A stretch of DNA of 64,000 nucleotides from an uncultured Clostridium sp. (lineage in GTDB: Bacteria > Bacillota > Clostridia > TANB77 > CAG-508). The first letter of the stretch is position 1; each line of letters begins with the position of its first letter. This document shows, in pieces, positions 55,901-64,000 of the stretch. Under the pieces are notes generated by a model. It was not told the origin of the DNA. It searched no databases and worked only from the letters and a program-made list of their open reading frames with translations. A program made the position numbers and the translations under genes. The DNA is taken from contig CANBHY010000002.1 in assembly GCA_947368535.1 (NCBI GenBank), forward strand, positions 1-64,000. The letters run 5' to 3'.

Positions 55901-57856
55901 ATTCTGTTCTGCAGTTGTACCCGTTGTTGTGGATTCACTTGTAGATGATTTTCCATTTACCACTGTAGTAGTTGTTGTTGATGTTGTATATGAATATTTA
56001 TATTTAATTTCTATTTTACTTTGAGCAATTGGTGCACTATAATTTCTATCATAACTTGCAGTAACCTTACCATTACTAATTGAAGAATTTATTTTTGTAC
56101 CATCTACATATACCTCTACACTTGTAGGCATGCTATATGTAGTAGTTGATGTTGATACTTTCCCTGCTCTAGCCATACTATAATCAGAACTTGTAGTGTT
56201 TTCCTTACTTGGAATTGTATATTCAATGTTTATTTTATCACTAGATCGTGAACAAGCTATCTTTCCTTTAGTATCTTCTGAATTTTGATCAAAACTATTT
56301 GAATCTAATGTTATCACTTCTTCGAATGGTACTGCTTTTCCACCACTACTACCTCTATCTGATGGATAAGCTCTAGAAGATATATTCATCGCTAACTTGA
56401 TCTCATTATTAATCACTTTTGATGATGCAGTAGTAGGTGTTGTCTGTGGTGTGTTGCTTGATGCTGGTCTTGAATTATACCATGGTGACCATGTAATAAT
56501 CAAATATGTTCCCTCTAAATATTCATAAGATGCACCTGCATTCATATATTGAAAATCAAAATCTAATGATTCTATTGCTACTAAATCATCTAAGTAACTA
56601 ATTTCTAGATAAAATTCTTCACCATCATATGGATATGGATAATCTTCCTCTGTATCTAATGGAATTTGTTCTCCATTATCTGTAATTAATGGAATATAAT
56701 CTTCATGGTTATGACTAAATACAAATCTATAATCTGTACCCAATTCTAAGTCTATTGGGTTGTCTTCGGCATCTAAACCTGTCAATGTAGTATTTGAAAT
56801 ACCAGCAAAACTTACTTTTTCACGTGTACCTTGCTTTGTACCTGCCCTTAAATAATCTAAAGAAAAAGGTCCTACAATATATTTATTAGTTTCAGAATTA
56901 AATCTTACTTCTGCATCATCTGAATCATATCCAATTTCTTTTTGAGTGCCATCTTCTGAAATATATTTTTTATAATCTACAACCAATGTGTTGTCAGAAT
57001 TATATTGCCAATTATCTCCTGTTGGAGAAATCCTTTTTATATATTCTTCAAAAGCTTCTGCTTCGTATCCTAAATCGGTATCTTTAACACCTGACTTATT
57101 AGATGTACCTACTGTTTTTACTTTCCACCAAGCATGTTGAACATATGTATATGGCGCATAACTATCCATCGTTACATAATAATATTTTCCATTTTTTGAT
57201 GTAACATATTCTGTAGGTTCTAGTGAACTACTATCCCATGCAACAGACCATAATTCATCACCTGCTGCTGTTACTGTTTTATTATTGTCATTAATTTCTC
57301 CTGTATATTCTCGATCTGTCAATTCAAAAGTTAGAGAATTTACTGATGGATCATTTTTGTCCATTTCTGATAATACCCATGCTTCTGCTGGAGTAGCAAT
57401 TCTGTTTTCTACCAAATGAAATCTACCATAAGTTTTACTTTTAGTCTCTGTATAAGGATTTGTTGTATCTGTTGTCCATGGAGAACCCGTTTTAAAAACA
57501 GTAGCATTATTTCTATTAGCTTCTGTTAGTACCCCTGTACTAATTCCCTGATCAGTAACATCTGTACTTTTACCACCACTTGTTACTACTGTACTTGCAT
57601 ATCCAGGAAGTGCAGTTCCCTTGGCAGAACAAAACAAACTTGGTATTGATAATAAATCTTCATGTCTAATATATACTTCGTCACCATCAACTTGACTACT
57701 TAATATGTCAAATATTGATGGATATGATAATTGAGTGACTATATTTGGGCTATTAGCTGCTAAAGAACTATTTGTAAACAATATCACAGTAATAATTAAA
57801 ACTGCAAATATACCAATTATTGCTTTTACTATTTTTTTACTTATATTGCCTATCAT
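49964..57856 (-). CDS. Giant membrane-anchored surface protein with GGGSQ linker and SdrD-B-like domains
   Basis: This 2630-residue protein has a signal/anchor helix (~9-32). A Ser/Thr-rich beta-structured N-terminal half (~35-950) is followed by a flexible linker of 18 GGGSQ-type units (~955-1045). The C-terminal half has SdrD-B-like openings LSGMVWIDNDEQ (~1128) and LDGVVWEDLRSDN (~1809), each followed by transthyretin-like YTFKNFVTGTYVVRFEY-type strands. A GRRDMQTIPGNAN motif (~2500) comes before one final helix (~2585-2610) and a basic tail. It has no LPXTG. Its ATG overlaps the upstream gene by 4 bp, so it is the second gene of the operon. An adhesin or surface-layer role is likely (inference). 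Confidence 0.8.
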   Translation of the reverse strand: MIGNISKKIVKAIIGIFAVLIITVILFTNSSLAANSPNIVTQLSYPSIFDILSSQVDGDEVYIRHEDLLSIPSLFCSAKGTALPGYASTVVTSGGKSTDVTDQGISTGVLTEANRNNATVFKTGSPWTTDTTNPYTETKSKTYGRFHLVENRIATPAEAWVLSEMDKNDPSVNSLTFELTDREYTGEINDNNKTVTAAGDELWSVAWDSSSLEPTEYVTSKNGKYYYVTMDSYAPYTYVQHAWWKVKTVGTSNKSGVKDTDLGYEAEAFEEYIKRISPTGDNWQYNSDNTLVVDYKKYISEDGTQKEIGYDSDDAEVRFNSETNKYIVGPFSLDYLRAGTKQGTREKVSFAGISNTTLTGLDAEDNPIDLELGTDYRFVFSHNHEDYIPLITDNGEQIPLDTEEDYPYPYDGEEFYLEISYLDDLVAIESLDFDFQYMNAGASYEYLEGTYLIITWSPWYNSRPASSNTPQTTPTTASSKVINNEIKLAMNISSRAYPSDRGSSGGKAVPFEEVITLDSNSFDQNSEDTKGKIACSRSSDKINIEYTIPSKENTTSSDYSMARAGKVSTSTTTYSMPTSVEVYVDGTKINSSISNGKVTASYDRNYSAPIAQSKIEIKYKYSYTTSTTTTTVVNGKSSTSESTTTGTTAEQNISKTYYYENDIVEKIRFTSTDYTYLKGDTIYLRKLGVVNGFNLDVNTKLKESKIENGYIRWSYFNGSDFVYNNGDSTTLTFTKPSRREIIITVEVYSNVGATALDAPVQRFQFKVMYEPMYVSFNDDIKKDGYKTLTINNFSNTATTGTVYFFNGYNYISAGSMSGVPDNQNPIITEGDDSDLDAGKVVYRSAPDNVEYITTSGALWWKKTNKENVADGYLIQNISYEYYDGFVEEVTVNVNGKIYSTEGYKKDLNDRINDYLNKDESLYDLDELNSFIIQAKNYGIPQETINQLERARDHLQAGQGGGSQGGGSQGGGSQGGDSQGGGSQDEGSQGGGSQGGGSQGGGSQGGGSQGGGSQGGGSQGGGSQGGGSQGGGSQGGGSQGGGSQGGDSQEGNEGEPTQGGINSGLQSNGARYYQYYLRYTNQSEHIAQHQINGKDSVKKDIDAQNGGGFPEEETISLQIIPKPIDLRTSLSGMVWIDNDEQKDKSEYGNLGIYDEGTKDKPAEKNSVEIIVWKVKYEVATGKEVEREKALGWDDSEKEIDFDKTRIYVDENGQYKIPKMQVPAEEGLDGTKYVMSYDVEFIYDGQTYEATEYLVPSSGEDKTSVKDKLDAFKKTADETKGPEKDYADYANSSYIVENAEERKKFDSYFTEVYGKDVMDNDGNTEGLATGGINDGKYYHDYDVDPTRGIKETDLEYTSEKVGEGDYEKRKSNLVTNDEEGYVLDQYRFAARTSEAGLLLPYERLYHVEEKFYDNYEFQANQYKPIDEYFHQINLGLLERYHSDLGVKKDLYTANVVVNGNSNLTTYNSLMPLTEEALNLQVKPEYRQHTYKIDLYNSDYMYRSGAYSSIQDEITKTIIEAIKEGTELRLFVTYKLEFINESVFTDVSINEFVDYYDKTFTRVDEDVKAQIEDQTADDDEPSRVEKIVAYAPYYRKLTTVAGASAYNYNKAEDLNESLDESGNVRNTVVNSAGELILDKTGDKFATGSVEFEDIEETNAERKNSNYKRSVSKSLNGLNGSGPNEDLTLEPGEVLEVFVTYEVDEDGYKKVQQETEANADTRKDTLLGKKNNIVEISKYSTFYTEESCQRHKTTSYLPKQVSGRVDQDSAPNNIRMKDRGDSIDTKMLEDDTEFAPCVTVEVREGEPRTLDGVVWEDLRSDNTVGNGKYDEGTESGIKGIDVTMVEKIRVTKEDLDRIRKYAQENNSSVAESLNDLNTLCHEFEYIWKTDDFPGFENEIKSGDDGKYTFKNFVTGTYVVRFEYGNDADENVDMKYNGQDYKNTAYQVAKDGSIRLNPTKVAMAGENQDVPIDTTDILHLPGKATLNNEWHDLSANENAKALEEDRVSDARDYEPQRLRTIAYSRTIANENAEVLAAAFNETKDVTGEDTKDHISEDYKKILENNKQKLVENTRMVANTAKLFVDIEKQDTIAYKKVVTPDGEDIIKTTEAKDGKHEYYIKNIDFGLVERPETRMNIRKEISKIELYKEDGGEVILSVRCDENGNIIKEGADNIRVDKISEIHKESLGDGQGFKYIAMESSLLNGLQVRLTYTIDIINNSEEDYVSATLANYKGMNEIYKLANHFENVSEERLYSEENLQGTVPFNAGKAIIYGRFLGTYYYTNKDIADSEDINKTYAAIDEDGKTINKYDDEVIVKTTIDQVVDYIDNDLSISLDDINYENMSWVASSDADIQHKLSEIAFRKGEDGKYVKDITKLQDDKERAYISKSNDKTTKNNIYLSTNNTMVEKPTKIEYKVAEIDDKKQPVMEIDNNKLQPSIITEEFDAYTSKENVNSIDNSNTSITTQLVPDSYKAKTNAGNVTSTATISIVTTAQANEESVNNMNYDNLIEVAMYSNSVGRRDMQTIPGNANMIAKDNKAYLAGYIKAYDSNSQSYVFKTQTVNGVNTERDAYAARDTVTFSEPTGLSLARQQANKTIRILLASLIISAIAVVAAIIVTAIRRNKYDDGDILKNKS
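54721..54990 (-). repeat. Tandem array of 18 x 15-bp units (GGGSQ linker)
   Basis: Eighteen 15-bp units encode mostly GGGSQ, with GGDS and DEGS variants, within the 2630-residue surface protein. Units differ at third positions and at one A/G site, so the array is old enough to have diverged but could still change length by slippage. It creates false open frames on both strands. Confidence 0.95.
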
Positions 57857-60800
57857 ATAATCACCTCCTTACCCTTATTATCCGTGTACAGTTTTATTAC
57901 ATATAAAACTACTATCAATGTAATAAGTGTTGTTGTTATTATCATTACATTTATCATGCTTCCACCTGTTTTGATACCTATTATCACATCTGCACTACTC
58001 ATATCGTCTTCACCGTCTGCATGATTTCCTTCTACCGAGTCTATATCTGATATTGCATATTCATTAAATGTATTTTCTATTTCAAATACATTATTTATTA
58101 AACCTGTTCCATCGTCTGTCATTTGTTTTGTTAATAAAAGTGTTATTGTTTTTGTCTCTCCTGGTTGTATTATTTCATTTTCTAATTCTCTTGTGTGTGC
58201 AACTCTATTTGAATCTACATACCAGTTTGCATTTAAACTTGTATCTAATTCTAATTCTTCTGGTAAATAACTCATTATTGATTTTGCATATCCTGCTATC
58301 TCACCTTTATTTGACACATCTATTGTATATTCTACAAATATTTTTGAAGTTGAGGTTTCTTTTGGATCTATATCAACTTTTGCAAGTTTACTATTTTCCA
58401 TTTCATATGTTGTTGTTCCTTTTTCATTTTGTACTGTAAGTCTATTTACATTTGCATCTATACTAAAGTCAAATATACCTGCTCTGTATAATCCAACATC
58501 TATATCAGAAATACTTGAATCAGTTATACTAATTTTATCTGTAACAGCTTTATAGTTAGAAACAATTGCATCAGAATTTCTATCTGAGTTAACTCCTTCT
58601 TTCTTATAATCTGTTACTTGATATTTAGATGAATCATATTCAAATTTAACATAGTAATCGCCAACAGGAATATTGTCAAATACATACTCACCGCCAGCAT
58701 TTGTTACTGTTTGAGCAACTATTTTCTGAGATGATACATCACATAATTTAGCAACTATATTTTCAATACCATCTTCACTATCATCTCTTTGACCATTTTT
58801 ATTTGCATCATTAAATACTCTACCTATAATTCTGTATCCTCTAGAATCATTTTGTTTTGCATCTGATTTATTTATTACAGCTGTATATCCATTTTCTGAG
58901 CTTTCTTCCTGTGTATTTTGTTCAATTTTTACATCATTAGTTGCTATTTTATTTTCTCTTGCTGGATTTTGTTGAACTATATTTTCAACTGATGATGTCG
59001 TAAAAGTATGAATATTTTTTCCGCTTATAGTCCATGAATTTTTTGCAACAGACTCTTCAACTACATTTTCTAAGTCCTTTGCAGTACAGTCTAAAACTAT
59101 TTTTGCTTCCTCATTGCTTCCCAAAGTAACTTTACATTCTATATTTTTTCCTATTAATGCACTATTAGTTGCACCATTTTTTGTTATAGAAGCACTAAGC
59201 ACTCTTAAATCTTTTGGTAATTCATTAGAAATTCTTATATTCTGAGCCTCCGCTAATCCTGTATTCTTTAAGTTTAATATATATTTTACAGTGTCACCCT
59301 CTTTTAAATATCTATTATTGATATTTGTATCATAAGAACATTCAATAACGGGTCTAGCTAAAATATGTTTGATTTCATTTGATTTATAAATTCTTTTTAA
59401 ATTTGGTGATTCAATTTGAGCAAACGTTATTAACTCTCTTTGGCTTTCAGGAATTTCCATAGTTTTAACTTTTAATTTTAAACTTTCACTTCTATTTAAT
59501 CTACTTAATTTCCAAGTTACATTTCTATTATTATCATATTCAGCAGGTGAAACTGCATACTCTCTCATATTTTCATCAAAACCTGTAATATAAGCATCTA
59601 TAAATTCTAATCCTTCTGGTAGAGTTAACCTAATTGTACAATCTTCAATTGAACTATTTAAGTAATTTACTAAATTAATATCATACCAAAGTTCAACACC
59701 TTGGTCGACTACCCTATTTTCATCTATCTGACTTAAGCTTATACTTAATTCAGCTTTATCAACTTGTTTCTTTTCTGTTGGAACATATATAGGAGTTTCT
59801 AATCCATCCGCCTCAACATTATTTGCAGGTTCTATTTCTGTACTAACAGAAGCACCACTATTAACTTCTACTTCATATGTAATTTCTTCAGTTTTTCCTG
59901 GATCAACATCCCCTAAGTCAATTCTAAGTTCAGTAGTATCTCTATCAACTTCCCCATTTTCATTAACATATGATGTTCCTTCTGGAATTAAGCTGTTAAC
60001 AACTGTATCTTTAGAAACTGATCTTCCTTCATTTTTTACTTTAACAGTATACTTAATACGTTGTCCTGGTACTGCTGTGGCATCTTCGCAATCAGAAACA
60101 ATCTCTGTAGTAAGAACTGGTGCATCACCTGTTGTTAAAACAACTCTATCTGCTTCTCTTACTTTAGATGATTCTTGATCTTCATAATATGTAGCAAATG
60201 TACCAGCTAAATCAATATTGTTTACTAATTTTTCAGGAATATTGAAACCATATTTATAAGTCATCATGCTTCCTACTTTTAAATCTTCATCCAAAACAAT
60301 TAAATATGATTTGATTATTCCAATATCAGTTACATCTTCTGTCCAACCATTTTCTCTATCATCTAAATCTCTAGTAGCATCTTCTTTTTCTGAATAATAA
60401 ATTCTTACTGGAACCTCAGCATTTTCAGTTGCAATTCTAGTTGTCATTGGAGCTGTAATATTTGTACCTAAAGCCACATCTTCTGTTATTGCCTTATTTC
60501 CATTAAATATTGTTCTTCCTAATATGCTTACATTTTTCATGTCTTCATCTGTGTTGTTGATTACTATCATTTTCATTTCTGCTTGTCTTGCTTCTTTGAA
60601 TGTTCCTACTGTATCTTCTTTTCTTCCTTGGTTTACTGATATTATTGATCCATTGTCTTTATAGCCTGTTATCATTTGTGCATTTACTAGTCCTTCAGGT
60701 GCTACTATGTTTAACTCTGCTCTATCTTCACCATGTCTTCCTAATAAGATATATGGACTTGGATCTGTAAGCATTTTCCAATCTGAACCAATACCATAGT

Positions 60801-63222
60801 TTGTAGCATCTTCATTATAGTAATTCATTTCTATCTCAGATTTTCTTGATGCTGTATACATGTCTACCGTAATATCTGATTTTAATATAACTGTTGTACC
60901 TTTGTCTGATTCTCCTAATGCATATTTTGTTTGTGTTCCATTTAAGATTATTCTTAATACTACATTTCCATTTTCATTTTCAAATGTTTCAATATTTCCT
61001 ATTGTTAATTCATCATTACCATATAGTAAGTTAACATCTTGGATATTTATAGCTGTTACTTCTTTTGGAAATGTAAGCTCAAATACTGGATTTTTGTACA
61101 TATCACTTATATCTAAACCATTATTTAAAGATAATTCTATCTCTATATCTTTATTTTCAACTAATGTACTTAAATCTTTTCTACTTAAAACTATACTTGG
61201 ATTAGTAATTGTACTTAATAATTCTGTATATACAGATTTAGTACCCATCTCTGTTACTATTCCTTCTATCAACTCAGCTGCTGCTATATAATCTGATTGC
61301 ATTCCCTCGAATTGCATAATATCCATTTTCTCATATGTTGATTTTTGTATTGCCTTTATAGTAACAATATCTAATATTCCTTCTGCCTCTGGATTATTTA
61401 TTCTTATTAATATCTTTCCAATTTTGTTCTCCCCAAAACTAATTGTGATATTTCCATCGCTCTCTGACTCTGTAGATTTATCTACAGTTATTAAAGAAGT
61501 TCCATCTTCTAATAATAGTTCTAAATTTCCGTTTTCTCCTATTATTGAAAGTAGTTTTTCTCTATTTACTTTAACTGATTTATAATATGTATTTCCTTCA
61601 GCAGTATATCTATTTCCATTCATGTCTATAAAATATTCATCAGTTTCTCTTACTTCTATAGTATTAACAAGTTCAACTCTAGAAATATTTATATCAACAG
61701 TATTATCATATTCTAATTCATACTCTGGATTTTCTGAATTAGCATTACCATATAAATATCCTTTACTTATACTTCCAGTTTTTCTTGTTAAATCATAAGT
61801 AATTATATTTTGATTTGCTTCTGATAAATTATATTCTTTATTAATTTGATTTGAGATTTCATTAGTACCTGCACTTGTGAATACATTTGAGATTACTTCT
61901 ACAGTTGAATTAACCATCATGTTTGATGTATCACCAAGATTAGAATATTTATAAGAAATTATGTATTCATCATTTCCACTATTTCTCTTATATAAACTAT
62001 CTCTTTCCACATTATCTACACGTATGTTAACAACTGCATCTTGATAATTCCAGTTTTGTGTTGTAAATACAGCTTCACCATTAGTTAATCCATTTGTAAA
62101 GCCTGTACTAATAGCATCTACAGTTACATCTTTAATTTCAGCACCTTCTATTTCAGGAATTGTTACCATAGTAGAAGTATCTTTAACTGGTAAATCATTT
62201 TTTGAATCAGTTCCAATAGTTACTCTAATTTGAACTAAAGCTTCATTTACACCATCTTTTGTATATGGAATAAACTTTTCAATTTCACTTCCAACAACTA
62301 AGTTCAAATTATTTTGGATTTCTAAAACAGGTTTAACAGTTTTAGTTAAAATTTCCTCGGCACCTTCTTTATCAACATAAGTAGTAGTTAAAACTAATTC
62401 AACACCTTCTTGAAGTTTCTTGATATTAACATATTCTTCATCTTTAATTTTGATTGGGATATACACTTTAACTTCTGTACCATTATTTATCTGTTTAAGC
62501 TTAATTTTATTATCCTCAATTGATTGAATATATTCGCCAAGCGAAATATTTTCTTCAAGAGTAAACATTTGATTAGCTAAATCCTTAATATCAACTCTAG
62601 CATTTTTCAAATATCCAGAATCTTTAACTCCAACAGTGATTTCAATAGCCAAACCATTACGAAGCACTTGTTTTTCAGGTTCCCCTGGTTGTTCCTCTAC
62701 AACAGGTTCTTCAGGTTCAACTACTACAGGATTCTCTGAAGTCTCAGGTCCATTTTCTTCTGGTTCTTCTACTTCAGAATTATCTTCATTGACCTGATCC
62801 TCTTCAGAAGAATTTTCTTCATCAGATTCTGCTTGATTTTCTGAATTTTGACTTTCCTCATATTCTTTAAAACTATGAGATATTGAACCAATTTGAGTCT
62901 CTTGATTTTCCTCTCCTTCATTTTCATCTTGCTGCTCTGGTTGTTCTTCTGGTTGTCCCTCTACTACAGGTTCTACTGGTTCCTGTTCGACCACTGGTTC
63001 CTGCTCAACTGGTTGAGTAGGTTCAGTTTGTTCAGGCTCTTCAGTACTTTCTTCACTATTCTCAATCATAACAAATTGAGCAGCAAAGTTAACTGCATCA
63101 GCATTTTCGCTATCAGCAGCATATACTAGAGCTGAACCAAGAGTCGCAAAATTAGTAAAAGTAAGCATAAAAACAATTAAGCAAGCGACAAATCTTCTAG
63201 TAAAATCTTTTTTCATTTGCAT
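57853..63222 (-). CDS. Giant membrane-anchored surface protein with acidic stalk, DUF11 and SdrD-B domains
   Basis: This 1789-residue protein has a signal peptide (~1-35, cut near VYAAD) and a Glu/Gln/Pro/Val-rich stalk (~44-177) ending before a beta-rich body. DUF11-like repeats follow (PGQRIKYTVKVKNEGRS...PEGTSYV, ~1050; KEGDTVKYILNLKNTGLAE, ~1300). An SdrD-B domain comes next (GRVFNDANKNGQRDDSEDG, ~1465), and near the end (~1750-1777) a single helix and short basic tail. GGAGG precedes the ATG. It heads the operon with the 2630-residue protein. Domains of these types form stiff rods in Firmicute adhesins. Confidence 0.8.
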   Translation of the reverse strand: MQMKKDFTRRFVACLIVFMLTFTNFATLGSALVYAADSENADAVNFAAQFVMIENSEESTEEPEQTEPTQPVEQEPVVEQEPVEPVVEGQPEEQPEQQDENEGEENQETQIGSISHSFKEYEESQNSENQAESDEENSSEEDQVNEDNSEVEEPEENGPETSENPVVVEPEEPVVEEQPGEPEKQVLRNGLAIEITVGVKDSGYLKNARVDIKDLANQMFTLEENISLGEYIQSIEDNKIKLKQINNGTEVKVYIPIKIKDEEYVNIKKLQEGVELVLTTTYVDKEGAEEILTKTVKPVLEIQNNLNLVVGSEIEKFIPYTKDGVNEALVQIRVTIGTDSKNDLPVKDTSTMVTIPEIEGAEIKDVTVDAISTGFTNGLTNGEAVFTTQNWNYQDAVVNIRVDNVERDSLYKRNSGNDEYIISYKYSNLGDTSNMMVNSTVEVISNVFTSAGTNEISNQINKEYNLSEANQNIITYDLTRKTGSISKGYLYGNANSENPEYELEYDNTVDINISRVELVNTIEVRETDEYFIDMNGNRYTAEGNTYYKSVKVNREKLLSIIGENGNLELLLEDGTSLITVDKSTESESDGNITISFGENKIGKILIRINNPEAEGILDIVTIKAIQKSTYEKMDIMQFEGMQSDYIAAAELIEGIVTEMGTKSVYTELLSTITNPSIVLSRKDLSTLVENKDIEIELSLNNGLDISDMYKNPVFELTFPKEVTAINIQDVNLLYGNDELTIGNIETFENENGNVVLRIILNGTQTKYALGESDKGTTVILKSDITVDMYTASRKSEIEMNYYNEDATNYGIGSDWKMLTDPSPYILLGRHGEDRAELNIVAPEGLVNAQMITGYKDNGSIISVNQGRKEDTVGTFKEARQAEMKMIVINNTDEDMKNVSILGRTIFNGNKAITEDVALGTNITAPMTTRIATENAEVPVRIYYSEKEDATRDLDDRENGWTEDVTDIGIIKSYLIVLDEDLKVGSMMTYKYGFNIPEKLVNNIDLAGTFATYYEDQESSKVREADRVVLTTGDAPVLTTEIVSDCEDATAVPGQRIKYTVKVKNEGRSVSKDTVVNSLIPEGTSYVNENGEVDRDTTELRIDLGDVDPGKTEEITYEVEVNSGASVSTEIEPANNVEADGLETPIYVPTEKKQVDKAELSISLSQIDENRVVDQGVELWYDINLVNYLNSSIEDCTIRLTLPEGLEFIDAYITGFDENMREYAVSPAEYDNNRNVTWKLSRLNRSESLKLKVKTMEIPESQRELITFAQIESPNLKRIYKSNEIKHILARPVIECSYDTNINNRYLKEGDTVKYILNLKNTGLAEAQNIRISNELPKDLRVLSASITKNGATNSALIGKNIECKVTLGSNEEAKIVLDCTAKDLENVVEESVAKNSWTISGKNIHTFTTSSVENIVQQNPARENKIATNDVKIEQNTQEESSENGYTAVINKSDAKQNDSRGYRIIGRVFNDANKNGQRDDSEDGIENIVAKLCDVSSQKIVAQTVTNAGGEYVFDNIPVGDYYVKFEYDSSKYQVTDYKKEGVNSDRNSDAIVSNYKAVTDKISITDSSISDIDVGLYRAGIFDFSIDANVNRLTVQNEKGTTTYEMENSKLAKVDIDPKETSTSKIFVEYTIDVSNKGEIAGYAKSIMSYLPEELELDTSLNANWYVDSNRVAHTRELENEIIQPGETKTITLLLTKQMTDDGTGLINNVFEIENTFNEYAISDIDSVEGNHADGEDDMSSADVIIGIKTGGSMINVMIITTTLITLIVVLYVIKLYTDNKGKEVII

Positions 63223-63623
63223 AATTTACCTCCACAAAGTTTTAGACTTATAGTTATCTAAGTTCTATTTTAAAAGCATATATATATATGTCAATGTACT
63301 AATATATAAATTATAATTAATAATAAGAATCTACGATTACGGAAAAAGCAGCTATATCAGCTATTTTACATTTATATTAAATTTTTTGTCTTAAAATGTA
63401 AACTTTTGCAGTGAGTTTACATAACAATAATATGTAAACCAGTTTGCCGTTTTTTAACAAATATTATCCACAGTTTTAAAAAATGTTTGTGGATAACATT
63501 TATAATCCTTGATATATAATTTTAAAAAATCGTTTTAAATTATATATCAATATTCTCATTACATAATGTTATTAAAAAAACACTTACTATAATTTTCATT
63601 ATAGTAAGTGTTTTCTATAAATT
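63223..63623. promoter_or_regulatory. Upstream region of the giant surface operon
   Basis: On the minus strand TTGACA (63289-63294) and TAAAAT (63267-63272) with a 16-bp spacer form a promoter 45 bp before the start. Further upstream is a 9-bp inverted repeat, ATGTAAACT/AGTTTACAT (63396-63404/63414-63422), with a third half-site at 63432-63439. No gene is seen in this stretch apart from the terminator at 63577. Confidence 0.55.
63577..63614. terminator. Terminator of the edge gene
   Basis: A perfect 17-bp stem (63577-63593/63598-63614) with A and T ends lies directly after the partial gene that enters from the right edge. Confidence 0.88.
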
Positions 63624-64000
63624 TTATTTATCAGCTTTATGCTCTTTATAAATTTTAATCTGTTTTACTCCAAATATTCCTAGCATAATCATTATTATAG
63701 TAATTAATATTGCAATTGGTATTATAACATTTCTCACATATTCACGTAATGTTATACCTGTTGGTGCAATTATTGTAACAAATTCTGGAGCATATGCATC
63801 ATCTTCAGGATATAGATGCCATTTTTCAGATGCTAATTCAGCGAATGCTTTATCATCACTTGATGTAGCAGAATCATTTGCATTCCACCACTTTTTACTA
63901 TTATATCCAGCTTTCCAGAATCCTACATCTTCTTGTGTCGCAAGTGCCATAGCATTTCCTGGTACAGAATAATAATCTCGTCTACCTGTTGGATTTGAAT
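63624..64000 (-). CDS. C-terminal end of a third surface protein (partial, runs off the window)
   Basis: Only the last ~125 residues are present; the gene continues beyond the right edge, so the first ATG in the window is not its start. It reads SNPTGRRDYYSVPGNAMAL, about 85 outward residues, one membrane helix (~TLREYVRNVIIPIAILITIIMIMLGIFG region) and a basic tail. The SN-x-x-GRRD-(4)-PGNA block matches SNSVGRRDMQTIPGNA near the end of the 2630-residue protein, which shows a paralogous family in tandem. Confidence 0.75.
   Translation of the reverse strand, partial: SNPTGRRDYYSVPGNAMALATQEDVGFWKAGYNSKKWWNANDSATSSDDKAFAELASEKWHLYPEDDAYAPEFVTIIAPTGITLREYVRNVIIPIAILITIIMIMLGIFGVKQIKIYKEHKADK

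Overview
The window comes from a very AT-rich, endospore-forming Clostridia-type Firmicute. The evidence is spoIIGA-sigE beside ftsA-ftsZ, strong AGGAGG-type ribosome binding sites, TTG/GTG starts, an MPDTG wall-sorting signal and a ferredoxin-dependent pyruvate oxidoreductase. An uncultured gut lineage is likely (inference), because two visibly GC-richer single-gene islands (an M20 peptidase and purC) look like gifts from more GC-rich gut Firmicutes.

Region 1 (1-11.8 kb) is an integrated element. It holds a restriction-modification pair (nuclease-helicase-methyltransferase fusion plus a methylase-like partner), an unrecognised gene preceded by a tight array of hairpins, a replication module (replisome organizer and DnaC-like loader), a small Xis-like HTH protein, a divergent DUF6076-like gene, a small two-gene membrane cassette and a tyrosine integrase. 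It ends at the 3' half of an initiator tRNA (CAU), the probable attachment core. The 5' half of that tRNA is missing, and an AIPR-type phage-defence gene abuts the core.

Region 2 (13.5-19.6 kb) is accessory. It has the GC-rich M20 peptidase with its own consensus promoter and terminator, an ArsC/Spx-like protein, an operon of a GNAT-like protein and a GshF-related ATP-grasp enzyme with an eroded ligase half, and the GC-rich purC cassette.

Region 3 (19.6-34.4 kb) is chromosomal core. It has FeoB, two DUF3137 proteins (one frameshifted) with LemA, a Pr6Pr-type membrane protein, MazF/NdoA, sigE-spoIIGA, ftsZ, ftsA (frameshifted), dusB and a minD-minE-rodA operon whose MinE has a long acidic tail.

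Region 4 (34.6-49.9 kb) carries an anchored exported protein, the four-subunit porGDAB oxidoreductase, topB with an unknown partner, an MPDTG-anchored surface protein, an HExxH protein, and a pgeF-udg-addB-transglutaminase-like operon.

Region 5 (49.9-64 kb) is a surface locus. It has two overlapping giant membrane-anchored proteins (2630 and 1789 residues) with SdrD-B-like and DUF11-like domains and a GGGSQ linker, plus the tail of a third protein that shares a juxtamembrane GRRD...PGNA motif.
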